Position numbers and translations under genes: made by a program. The notes beneath the pieces were generated by a model that worked only from the letters and a program-made list of their open reading frames with translations, did not search any database and was not told the DNA's origin. From Sediminicola sp040566555 (lineage in GTDB: Bacteria > Bacteroidota > Bacteroidia > Flavobacteriales > Flavobacteriaceae), in contig NZ_JBEWYP010000002.1 in the NCBI RefSeq assembly GCF_040566555.1, forward strand, positions 434,001-498,000: a stretch of 64,000 nucleotides of DNA. Reading direction: 5' to 3'. The stretch's first letter is position 1. Every line of letters begins with the position of its first letter. Below, piece by piece: positions 43,154 to 51,737 of the stretch.

Positions 43154-44275
43154 ATGGCCAAAGAACAACGTCTGAAAGAGATTGCAAGTCTATTTTTTAA
43201 GTTAGGGAGTATTTCCTTTGGAGGACCTGCGGCCCATATCGCCATGATGGAAGATGAGGTGGTCAAAAAAAGGGGATGGATGACCCATCAACATTTTCTG
43301 GATGTGATGGGGGCTACCAACATTATCCCTGGACCCAACTCCACCGAGATGACCATGCATTGTGGGTACGAACGTGCAGGTTGGAAAGGCTTGTTGGTAG
43401 CTGGATTGTGTTTTATTCTTCCGGCAGTGTTCATAACGGGCATTTTTGCTTGGCTGTATCAGAAATATGGTCAATTACCAGAAGTGGAACCCTTTATCTA
43501 CGGAATAAAACCAGCAGTTATCGCCATAATTGTGATGGCAGCCTATCGTCTTGGAAAAAAAGCTTTTAAAACAACCGAACTGTGGATTTTGGGTGTGGCT
43601 ACGCTCGTTGCCTGTTTGTTGGGGGTAAATGAGATCCTGGCGCTTTTTGGTTGTGGGGCGATGGGATTGATTCTTTATTTTTTAAAAAGACCAGGAGAAA
43701 CCCTCTATAGTATTTTCCCACTATTGTTTTGGCAGGGCGCTTACATCGGAAAAATGGAAACTTGGCATATCTTCCTGACCTTCTTAAAAATAGGGGCCAT
43801 TTTATATGGCAGTGGTTATGTGTTATTTGCCTTTTTGGATGCGGAATTGGTAACCCATGGATGGCTAACCCGCCAAGCGCTAATAGATGCAGTGGCGGTA
43901 GGACAGTTTACTCCTGGTCCGGTACTTTCAACTGCCACCTTTATTGGATGGCAAATGAATGGATTATGGGGTGCCCTAGCGGCAACATTAGGGATCTTTT
44001 TGCCTTCCTTCATCTTTGTGGCCATATTAAACCCGTTGATCCCTAAAATGCGGGCATCAAAAATAATGGGGGCTTTTTTGGATGCGGTGAATGTGGCTGC
44101 CGTAGCAGTAATTATGGCGGTGTGTATTGTTATGGGAAGGGAAACCTTGACGGATTGGCGTACCGTGATAATAGCCTTGGCCAGTTTGGTACTGGTCTTT
44201 GTGTTTAAAAAATTAAATAGTGCCTTTATAGTTTTAGGAGGGGCAGCCCTGGGCTATGCGCTCACCCTGTTATAG
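43154..44275 (+). CDS. chrA: Chromate transporter (CHR) family protein
   Basis: 373 residues, two homologous CHR halves of about six membrane segments each. The paired family motifs are SFGGPAAHIAMMEDEVV and NIIPGPNSTEMTMHCGY in the first half, and GSGYVLFAF and AVGQFTPGPVLSTATFIGW in the second. Classical members expel chromate with protons. Many flavobacteria carry this gene without known chromate exposure, so the true substrate may be another oxyanion or an organic anion, perhaps linked to the decarboxylase next door. Confidence 0.9.
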   Translation: MAKEQRLKEIASLFFKLGSISFGGPAAHIAMMEDEVVKKRGWMTHQHFLDVMGATNIIPGPNSTEMTMHCGYERAGWKGLLVAGLCFILPAVFITGIFAWLYQKYGQLPEVEPFIYGIKPAVIAIIVMAAYRLGKKAFKTTELWILGVATLVACLLGVNEILALFGCGAMGLILYFLKRPGETLYSIFPLLFWQGAYIGKMETWHIFLTFLKIGAILYGSGYVLFAFLDAELVTHGWLTRQALIDAVAVGQFTPGPVLSTATFIGWQMNGLWGALAATLGIFLPSFIFVAILNPLIPKMRASKIMGAFLDAVNVAAVAVIMAVCIVMGRETLTDWRTVIIALASLVLVFVFKKLNSAFIVLGGAALGYALTLL

Positions 44276-44307
44276 GAATTAATCATTAATAAAAAGATCA
44301 AGATAAA

Positions 44308-44712
44308 ATGAAGCATATACATTTTAATAAGTTGAATCGGTTTCAATCCATTATACTTTTATTGATTGGGCTAGTCCTTATCCTGATCGGGTTTTATAAA
44401 GATTATCTGGGGCAGGGAAGCCTTTGGACCTCCACTTCTACTGTCATAGGATACTTATTTTTTGGCCTTCATTTTAGCAAGATGTTCTGGTATAAAAATT
44501 ATGTGGAATGGAACAAGAAAGGGGTTGTCTATAGGATCAAAACGCGCTTTGGAAAAACACTACGCTTTAATCAAATTGGGAATGTGGCCCTTAAGAACAA
44601 TGTATTGTTCGTCACTTTAATTGACGGTTCCAAAACTGAGATCGATTTGCACGAAGTGTTTCCTGAAGATCAGAAAAAACTGCAGGAAATCTTTACGAAA
44701 AAGGGACAGTAG
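44308..44712 (+). CDS. Small membrane protein with PH-like cytosolic domain
   Basis: 134 residues: two membrane helices (about 11-32 and 44-62), then a ~70-residue basic, strand-rich domain (YRIKTRFGKTLRFNQIGNVALKNNVLFVTLIDGSKTEIDL) that resembles a small PH-like fold often found in bacterial membrane proteins. No known function. It follows the transporter by 32 bases and is probably the last gene of that operon. Confidence 0.7.
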   Translation: MKHIHFNKLNRFQSIILLLIGLVLILIGFYKDYLGQGSLWTSTSTVIGYLFFGLHFSKMFWYKNYVEWNKKGVVYRIKTRFGKTLRFNQIGNVALKNNVLFVTLIDGSKTEIDLHEVFPEDQKKLQEIFTKKGQ

Positions 44713-44735
44713 TTGTAAATGAGGCAATATCAGCT

Positions 44736-44882
44736 AAACCGACCGTTAGGTTGGTTTTCAGGTCCCAACAAGTTGAGATGGAAGGCCAGGGCACGGGATA
44801 TAAAAGTAAAGAGTATCGCTGAAATGCCTCTTTTAGGGCTTGCTGGGCAAAAAATCCACCACCAACAAACCGAGTGGTTTGT
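44736..44882. repeat. Two-hairpin intergenic element, copy R2
   Basis: Hairpin 1 is AAACCGACC - GTTA - GGTTGGTTT (44736-44758). Hairpin 2 is ACAAACC - GAGT - GGTTTGT (44865-44882), a perfect stem. The centre-to-centre distance of 127 bases is nearly that of copy R1. Here the element sits between convergent genes, so it is not an ordinary promoter region. Hairpin 1 might act as a weak terminator. Confidence 0.5.
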
Positions 44883-44949
44883 AAAAATCGTGATTTAAAG
44901 GCTGCTATAATTTCTTATTTGTAGCTAAAAGCTAGAGAGTTCTTCCTTT

Positions 44950-45798
44950 TTAAAGGGGTCTGGCTACCATAATTCCGGTATTACTTTTAATCTTCTTAAG
45001 ATAATCTACCAATGGTAATTCTGAGACCTCTACCTGCATAGATCCAGTAGAGGCGTGCAATAAATGGATGCGCCCATCAGCTTCCCTAGTAGCAAAACCG
45101 GTATGGGTAATATCCAATCCCTTAATGGAGGTGGTCAAGGCAATGATATCCCCGGATTGGATGAGGTGCTCATTGGCGGCAATCTGGTCCTGTACCAGGA
45201 TGCAGAGCTCTTGTCCGTTGAGGTGCTTTTCGGTTTGCCTGATCTTTTCAAAATTTTGATCGTTCTTTAAAAAGGGATATAGGTCCCTATGGGTCCCCAT
45301 AAAATTGATTTCTTTATCAATGGCTATTCCGCCTATATCTGCGGTTATATCCTTTACCAGGCCTTTCTTTTCATTATCTTTTATCCATTGGGAGAAATAA
45401 TGGAGTCGGGATGCGTATCCATCCAATTTGCCATTTTCATATCGGATGTGTTCCAAGGCGTTGGTGTAGGCCGTAAAATCGGTTTTATGGTTTCGCAACA
45501 TAGAACCAAAGGCCATTACATTTTCCACATAGGTGGTACAGTCCAATCCCTGCAGGTTGACCACTAGGGATTCTGTTGTCCCAATTTCCAACGTTTTGGC
45601 AACATAGGGCACGCCAAAGAAGGTCTTGCCCACAGCAATTAGATTCTCCCCATAGTTGTCCTGCCGCTTTAGTTTTTGAATTTCCGTAACCTTTTTCTCA
45701 AAAGCAGCCTTGTCTATTTGGGAACATACAATTTCTTGGGCAAGGATTGGTTGGGCCAAAAGCGCAAGGAATAAAAATATCGATAAGGGTTTCATCAT
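44950..45798 (-). CDS. DUF1460 secreted amidase-like protein
   Basis: About 282 residues with a signal peptide (MKPLSIFLFLALLAQPILAQ). Matches the DUF1460 group of NlpC/P60-like cysteine amidases: VPYVAKTLEIGTTESLVVNLQGLDCTTYVENVMAFG carries the nucleophile Cys, GDIIALTTSIKGLDITHTGFA the His, and LLHASTGSMQVEVS the third residue region. Bacteroides relatives cut amide bonds in peptidoglycan fragments. I start at the ATG pair 45793-45798, where the signal peptide begins. The gene follows the TraB/GumN gene by about 10 bases, so one operon. Confidence 0.86.
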   Translation of the reverse strand: MMKPLSIFLFLALLAQPILAQEIVCSQIDKAAFEKKVTEIQKLKRQDNYGENLIAVGKTFFGVPYVAKTLEIGTTESLVVNLQGLDCTTYVENVMAFGSMLRNHKTDFTAYTNALEHIRYENGKLDGYASRLHYFSQWIKDNEKKGLVKDITADIGGIAIDKEINFMGTHRDLYPFLKNDQNFEKIRQTEKHLNGQELCILVQDQIAANEHLIQSGDIIALTTSIKGLDITHTGFATREADGRIHLLHASTGSMQVEVSELPLVDYLKKIKSNTGIMVARPL

Positions 45799-45808
45799 AC
45801 GAGCTCTT

Positions 45809-48800
45809 TTAAAAACCAAACTGATTAAAGGTACTAAATTGGTAGGGTCTGTAAACTATGGCACGTTGCCTATCTTTTAATAGGAACTCTTCGGTAACCC
45901 ATTCTATGAGTTCCTTATCGGTGTCCGTATCCTCAATACGGATGCCTTGACTCTTAAAAAAAGGCTTGGTCTGAAGGTCGCCGAATTTTTCATATACCAC
46001 TAGGTACATTTTAAATCCATCATCGTAGTCTTGGTTGTTCCGCAATTTAAAATAATAACCGGTATATTCTTTATCTCTATATTTTATAGGCCTTTCGGCA
46101 ATAAATAGTATGGTGTTCTGGGTTTCGTCATATTCCTCCTGATCAAATAGAGAAGCTTCGGCCAATTGTTTTTGTGTGCTATATTGTATTGGAAAAAGTG
46201 AGAGTTTTTCTATATCGCGCAGCCTATTGAACAACAGGGCCCTACTGTTGATATTGGAAGCTAAGGATTCCACCATTCCAAATGGTATATTCTTATTGTC
46301 CCGGGCCATTAAGCCAACGTAAGTAGTTTGAATTTTAGGGTCCTTACTGAGTAAGAGACGGTCAAAAAACTGTTGCACCTCTTTGTCTTTTATAAACGGA
46401 TAGAGCAGTATTTCATAGTCTTCCAAGATACTTGTGTTCTGTAATTGGGTATTGCTAAAAAATCGCTTTTGGCTATCAGAAGAAATATACTGCCCCAAAT
46501 GTCTTTTCAGCTGTAATTTCGCATCGTTTAAAATTTGCTTGCTATACTTCTTATAACTCTTCGGTTTTATCAGTCCTTCTGTCAATAAATCGGCCAGAAT
46601 GGAAAAGATGGGACTATTATATTCTTCAATGGTGCTATAGTCCAAAATGTGTGGATATAGTTTTTTGGCAAGCTCCAGATTGTCCATATAGGGTTTAAAG
46701 ATGGCATGGATTTCCAGTTTGTTGGAAATAAGAGGCAGGTCCTTCGACATTAGCTCCAAGAGGAGCTCGGTAGAATAATCATCAGCCTTTTTAGAGATCG
46801 CCTGTAATATTTTGGTCTGGGCATTAGAGTTATTATAGGAGTTGACATAGAGGGTCCTAAAGAACGGAAAAACTGCTGGATCATCTATTTCCCCCATTTT
46901 TTGGATGAGGGTGGCCTGTATATTTTTTTGGTCTTCCCTAAAGTTAAATTCGGAAATATAATAGGTCAGCGAATCTAAATGTTTTTTTGAAAATAACAGA
47001 AAACGTATGCCATCTGTACTGATGCTATCCCTTTCGCGTAAGGCCCTGAAAAAGTCAGGCACCTTGTCCTCCATTAGGTTTCTACCGATAAGGGTATCAG
47101 AGGGTTGAAAATTGGAATAAAATTCTGTGATGTATCTGCTTGGTGGCCTAAGGGTGTCAATATTGGTCTTAAGCTCATAGAGGAGTCCGCCCTTAGAAAT
47201 GTTCTTCACCAAAATTCTGGTTGAACTGGCCGGATCCCCTAAGGACAGATTCAATTCATGATATCCTTTGGGGGAAACGGTTCTTTTTTCATCATAAATT
47301 GTAAACTTTCTATTGGAATATAGCTTTTTTCTTAGGGCCCATACCGAATCTATACTTGGAAACATTAAATAATCATGGCTCTTGCTTACTTCTACATGAA
47401 TAGCTTCATTGTTCTTGTTTATGTAAATCGACTTTTTAACAAAAGGGCTGTAGGGTTTTGGCCTGTTCTTGCCGGTGTAGTAATTGTTGCTGTTCTCCAC
47501 AAATTTAGGTGGAGCAATATTGCTTACCGTGGTAAAGAAGAGGGCTGTATCCTTTACTTTTTCGAAAGGTTCCCGATAAACAGGCTTTTTTATAGTAAAG
47601 GAATTAAAGTAGGTGTCGGCTTCCTTATCATTTTGGGTCAGGGCTCCTATAAGGTAGTAATCGCCCCCATTGATAACCGTTTTGAGGTGTAATTTTTGCG
47701 TTTTGTTGAAAGGCGCTTCTGAGGTAAGGGACTTTTCTTTTGATTCGTCATACTTGGCCTCTAATTCCAAATCCCCATAAAAACGTTTTTGGATTTGCTT
47801 CAGTTCAAAGTTGTCCTCCTCAATAAAATTGAAATCGTTCAAGGTGGCCTTTTTAAGAAAAAAATAGCTCTCCGTATTTTTATCGTAGCCTTCAATAGAC
47901 CGGGTGCCATTTCTTAACTGATTCGGGAAGGTGTAAAAGGAGGGCATCTCAATCTCAAAATCCTTAAAAGCGGAAGTTACCTTTTCTTTTTCCGTTGCCA
48001 GTTTCTTAAAGTTGATGCTATTAAAAATAGTGTCCGAATATTGAGTGACATAGTCGCCCTGTCCCCCCATCTTGAAGATTAGAATTTCCAAAGGGGTAAT
48101 GTAAATTTGGTATCGCTGGCGGTCCCCATTTTTCAATTCGTTTTTCACGTCCAGTCCGTAATACCCTTCTTTGTACAATTCTGTTTTATCGATGATTCTA
48201 CCTGGAATATTCTCGAAAAGAAATTTGTCAATATCCTCGATGTTAAACAAGGCATCTTTCTTTAAAAAAGAATAAGTGGGGATGCGATTGACCATAAAGT
48301 AGCTCCCATTTGCCATGTCGGGGGCAATATATGTGGTATTGGTCATCTCCGTGACGGGATATAGTTTGCTAGGCAATAAAATGGAAAATAAACCATCTTC
48401 TAGCTGGGTTTCCATGTAGGTGTTCACCTTGACCTGCTTTTCCAATCTCTCCTTCATGCGCCTACTTCTACTGCTTATTTTGGAGGTTAGGGGCTCCACC
48501 ACATATCCCTTACTGCGCAATAACGAGATTACTCCATTAATGCCGGGTAAATGGGCCGCTCCAATTCCGGTGAAGACTTTGCCTGTCCTCATAATGGAAT
48601 CTAATCGTTGCACCATTTGCTGGTTCCGAACATATAGCATGTTTTTTAAGTAATGCCCGGTGTATATGCCTTGGTTTATACTGTCTATTAAATTAATGTT
48701 CCTTGCTCTATAGGCATCTTGCATTAAGGTAGTAGGATCTTGCTGCTGAATGGTTTTTTGAAGCCATTCGTCGGGCTTGGCTTTAAGGGCATTTAAATTG

Positions 48801-49327
48801 GCCCTTCCAACCAGGGCGGAAGACTCCTCAATATCCTCCAAGGCAATTATTGGTTTGTTGAATTTTTTCCCCGCCTGGTAAATGAACATATCCAGATAGG
48901 TTTCTTCCTCAAAGTTGCCGGAATAGCCATCGGAACGGTATAAAATGGTATTGATCATCCTATCCTCAAAGGCCAAATAAGCTGCTATATCCTCCTTTTT
49001 AGGGTTTTTCACAAGAAATGGATAGATGTAAAAGCCCTTTGCAGTAAAAGTAGAACTTTGTCCATAGCCAAAATTACCCAGGCTTTCCTCGTCATCCAAC
49101 CAAGTATCAGGATCGCTTTCCAAGGCGACGATATCACTTTTTTCCAAGGCCTCATAAAACACATCATCCAAACGGAAGGCAATTTTCTTGCTCACATGCA
49201 TGGTACCGTATAGGTATGAACTCTGCTCCAAGCCGTTTCCGGAAATCTCCCAGAGCAGGCTATTTTTTTCCTGGGCAGCAGAGCCTGTGATAATGAATGT
49301 GATGGCCAAGGCCATTAAAAAGCGCAT
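45809..49327 (-). CDS. Very long TraB/GumN-domain protein
   Basis: 1172 residues. A short signal peptide ends around SAAQ (19). The TraB/GumN domain spans about residues 20-300: LLWEISGNGLEQSSYLYGTMHVSKKIAF (GTxH motif), VALESDPDTW, and the second motif VFTGIGAAHLPGINGVISLLRSKGY (GxxH). TraB/GumN proteins are usually 270-350 residues, so ~850 residues are extra. This part includes beta-rich stretches and an alpha-helical repeat-like region (about 780-1010, with regularly spaced leucines as in HEAT-type repeats) that I cannot assign. GxxH/GTxH motifs suggest metal-dependent peptidase chemistry (Tiki-like). Leads an operon with the DUF1460 gene. Confidence 0.85.
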   Translation of the reverse strand: MRFLMALAITFIITGSAAQEKNSLLWEISGNGLEQSSYLYGTMHVSKKIAFRLDDVFYEALEKSDIVALESDPDTWLDDEESLGNFGYGQSSTFTAKGFYIYPFLVKNPKKEDIAAYLAFEDRMINTILYRSDGYSGNFEEETYLDMFIYQAGKKFNKPIIALEDIEESSALVGRANLNALKAKPDEWLQKTIQQQDPTTLMQDAYRARNINLIDSINQGIYTGHYLKNMLYVRNQQMVQRLDSIMRTGKVFTGIGAAHLPGINGVISLLRSKGYVVEPLTSKISSRSRRMKERLEKQVKVNTYMETQLEDGLFSILLPSKLYPVTEMTNTTYIAPDMANGSYFMVNRIPTYSFLKKDALFNIEDIDKFLFENIPGRIIDKTELYKEGYYGLDVKNELKNGDRQRYQIYITPLEILIFKMGGQGDYVTQYSDTIFNSINFKKLATEKEKVTSAFKDFEIEMPSFYTFPNQLRNGTRSIEGYDKNTESYFFLKKATLNDFNFIEEDNFELKQIQKRFYGDLELEAKYDESKEKSLTSEAPFNKTQKLHLKTVINGGDYYLIGALTQNDKEADTYFNSFTIKKPVYREPFEKVKDTALFFTTVSNIAPPKFVENSNNYYTGKNRPKPYSPFVKKSIYINKNNEAIHVEVSKSHDYLMFPSIDSVWALRKKLYSNRKFTIYDEKRTVSPKGYHELNLSLGDPASSTRILVKNISKGGLLYELKTNIDTLRPPSRYITEFYSNFQPSDTLIGRNLMEDKVPDFFRALRERDSISTDGIRFLLFSKKHLDSLTYYISEFNFREDQKNIQATLIQKMGEIDDPAVFPFFRTLYVNSYNNSNAQTKILQAISKKADDYSTELLLELMSKDLPLISNKLEIHAIFKPYMDNLELAKKLYPHILDYSTIEEYNSPIFSILADLLTEGLIKPKSYKKYSKQILNDAKLQLKRHLGQYISSDSQKRFFSNTQLQNTSILEDYEILLYPFIKDKEVQQFFDRLLLSKDPKIQTTYVGLMARDNKNIPFGMVESLASNINSRALLFNRLRDIEKLSLFPIQYSTQKQLAEASLFDQEEYDETQNTILFIAERPIKYRDKEYTGYYFKLRNNQDYDDGFKMYLVVYEKFGDLQTKPFFKSQGIRIEDTDTDKELIEWVTEEFLLKDRQRAIVYRPYQFSTFNQFGF

Positions 49328-49430
49328 AGAGATCTCTTAATTAGGATTAAAAATGCCTTAAAAAACCATAGAAATAAAAAGTTATTGGATAATTAACGTT
49401 TTCTTGGCCATGAAGGTATCCCACAACAGC

Positions 49431-50519
49431 TTATTTTTTGCTTTTTTCTTCTTTCCCATCCTTTGCCTCGTCCATGTTTTTAATATACAGACGGGTGTGC
49501 GGCAAACTCTCAGGGTAATTCTCCTGTAGATAGGTAATCAATTTTTCCCGCACCAGCACTCTTAGGTCCCAAGCGGTAGGGGAATCCGAAGCGCTCATCA
49601 GGGCACGGATCTCCACGCTTCTCTCCTTCGCATCGGTCACCTGCAGCACATTTACCTTCCCATCCCATAGATCTGTACCCTCTAAAATCCGAGTAAGCTC
49701 CTCCCTTAATTTATCAAAGGGCACATGGTAATCCGTATGAATAAAAACGGTCCCCATAATATCTGCAGAGCTTTTGGTCCAGTTTTGGAACGGCTTTTCA
49801 ATAAAATAGGGCGTGGGTACAATAAGTCGCCTTTTATCCCAAATGGCAATGACCACATAGGTGAGGGTGATCTCCTCAATACGGCCCCATTCGCCCTCAA
49901 CGATTACCACATCATCAATTTTTATAGGCTGGGTAATGGCAATCTGAATCCCTGCCAGAATAGTTCCAATCATTTTTTGGGCAGAAAACCCAACAATGAT
50001 ACCTGCCACCCCGGCAGAGGCAAAGAGGCTTATCCCGACCTCTCTGATGCTTTCAAAACTCATCAAGGCCGCGGCAATAGCAAGAAGTACGACAAGGACG
50101 ATAAAAATACGTTCCAGGATATTAAATTGGGTGTATATCTTTCGTGCCTTTAAATTATCAGTGGCCTGTACATCATAATTTTGGATGACCAGTTTTTTGG
50201 TGACCTTAAGTGCTACCAAAATCAGCCAGGTAATACAACCAATGATCAATAAGGTGCTTGTTTTGCGAATGACAAAGGAAAAATCCTCCACCCCAAGTAT
50301 AGTCTGTAGGGATTGGGAACGTATCCAGAATGCAAAAAATAATAGGAACAAGGGCACTCCTACTTTTTTTATGGAATCCTTGGGAATAAGATATTTGGGA
50401 TTGGCACCTAGTTTCCGCAGGGCATAAGTGGTAATGATATAGAGAATGGACAGTAGGAGAAAGGAACCTAAAGCGTAAACGGTTGTCTGGATTTCGGAAT
50501 TATTCAAGAATTTATCCAT
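49431..50519 (-). CDS. Small-conductance mechanosensitive channel (MscS family)
   Basis: 362 residues. Four or five N-terminal membrane helices (10-30, 50-70, 85-105, 135-160) precede the pore helix ASAGVAGIIVGFSAQKMIGTILAGI, with the Gly/Ala pattern of MscS TM3, and then the beta domain (PIKIDDVVIVEGEWGRIEEITLTYVVIAIWDKRRLIVPTPYF). The charged C-terminal tail ends EEKSKK. It releases small solutes on hypo-osmotic shock at the inner membrane. It is divergent from hemH across 186 bp and probably alone. Confidence 0.92.
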   Translation of the reverse strand: MDKFLNNSEIQTTVYALGSFLLLSILYIITTYALRKLGANPKYLIPKDSIKKVGVPLFLLFFAFWIRSQSLQTILGVEDFSFVIRKTSTLLIIGCITWLILVALKVTKKLVIQNYDVQATDNLKARKIYTQFNILERIFIVLVVLLAIAAALMSFESIREVGISLFASAGVAGIIVGFSAQKMIGTILAGIQIAITQPIKIDDVVIVEGEWGRIEEITLTYVVIAIWDKRRLIVPTPYFIEKPFQNWTKSSADIMGTVFIHTDYHVPFDKLREELTRILEGTDLWDGKVNVLQVTDAKERSVEIRALMSASDSPTAWDLRVLVREKLITYLQENYPESLPHTRLYIKNMDEAKDGKEEKSKK

Positions 50520-50665
50520 AAGGTGTGAAGCCGTTTTTTCAATTAAGGCATTAACTTACAAAAAACAGTGCGTCTATGGCTATTTTCTAGCTTAAAATTA
50601 GATTTCTCTATACGTGTATCAATAAAGTAATTAGAGCTTTTAAATTATAGTTCCCCTACATGTGT

Positions 50666-50673
50666 TATTTTTG
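50666..50673 (+). promoter_or_regulatory. Promoter -7 element of hemH
   Basis: TATTTTTG, exact to TAnnTTTG, 32 bases before the ATG. The surrounding 21 bases (50653-50675) agree at 17 positions with the box before the AraC gene beside hemA. Confidence 0.55.
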
Positions 50674-50705
50674 TTTTGAAAAAGAAAATTTAAAGAGTTC
50701 GATAG

Positions 50706-51737
50706 ATGAAAGGAGTTTTGTTTGTAAACCTGGGGTCGCCAGATAGCCCTACCGCAAAGGATGTTAAGCCGTATTTGGATGAGTTTTTAATGGATGGAAG
50801 GGTGATTGATGTTCCAATTATCTTGAGGAACATACTTGTAAGGGGAATAATTTTGCAGACAAGGCCAAAAAAATCGGCTCAAGCATATAAGAAAATCTGG
50901 TGGGAGGAAGGATCCCCATTAATTGTGATTTCTGAAAGGTTTACGGAAAAAGTAAAAAAACAAACCAAGATGCCCGTGGCTTTAGGAATGCGCTACGGTT
51001 CCATGACTACAAAAAAAGCCCTCCAGGAACTTAAGGATCAAGGTGTGGACGAGGTGCTACTTGTGCCTTTGTACCCACATTACGCAATGTCCTCCTATGA
51101 AACTGTGGTGGTTAAAGTGATGGAAGATCAACAAAATTATTTTCCAGAAATGAAATTGACCACCCTTCCTGCATTCTATAAAAATCCGGATTATATCAAG
51201 GTACTTTCCGATAGTATTGCAGAAGGCCTGAAGGATTTTGAATACGATCAACTTTTGTTTTCCTACCATGGGATTCCAGAAAGACACATCAGAAAATCAG
51301 ATCCAACAAAATTTCACTGTAAAATAGATGGCAGTTGCTGTCAGATCAATTCCGTTGCACACCACACCTGCTACCGTCACCAGTGCTATGAGATGACCAA
51401 ATTGGTCAGGGAGCACTTGGGCTTACCTGAGAATAAAGTGAGCGTTTCCTTTCAATCACGATTGGCGGGTGACCCATGGTTGAAGCCTTATACCGACTAT
51501 GAGTTTGAGCGTTTTCCCAAAGAGGGCAAAAGGCGTTTGGCAGTAATTACGCCAGCCTTTGTTGCCGATTGTTTGGAGACCTTGGAGGAAATAGCCATGG
51601 AAGGGAAGGAACAGTTCGAAGAAGGTGGAGGAGAACACTACAAGCATATCCCATGTCTTAATGATAGTCCGGATTGGGTGAACCTCATGGCCCAATGGGT
51701 AAATGAATGGGAAGCTACTGAAACCCTGCCCTTATAA
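50706..51737 (+). CDS. hemH: Ferrochelatase with internal cysteine cluster
   Basis: Inserts Fe2+ into protoporphyrin IX, the last step of heme synthesis. 343 residues. The catalytic His188 is in LLFSYHGIPERH and the conserved acid is in the CLETLEEI segment. Between residues 205 and 227 there are five cysteines (205, 211, 212, 222, 227), the internal location described for the [2Fe-2S] class first seen in Myxococcus. Promoter TATTTTTG at 50666. It overlaps the MATE gene by one base. It is 18 kb from the other heme genes, with a cargo of unrelated genes between. Confidence 0.96.
   Translation: MKGVLFVNLGSPDSPTAKDVKPYLDEFLMDGRVIDVPIILRNILVRGIILQTRPKKSAQAYKKIWWEEGSPLIVISERFTEKVKKQTKMPVALGMRYGSMTTKKALQELKDQGVDEVLLVPLYPHYAMSSYETVVVKVMEDQQNYFPEMKLTTLPAFYKNPDYIKVLSDSIAEGLKDFEYDQLLFSYHGIPERHIRKSDPTKFHCKIDGSCCQINSVAHHTCYRHQCYEMTKLVREHLGLPENKVSVSFQSRLAGDPWLKPYTDYEFERFPKEGKRRLAVITPAFVADCLETLEEIAMEGKEQFEEGGGEHYKHIPCLNDSPDWVNLMAQWVNEWEATETLPL

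Noticed and set aside
32882..50520. Integrated mobile element between the AraC gene and hemH
   Set aside because: No integrase, transposase, terminal repeats or target duplication could be found; only gene content and local composition hint at gain.
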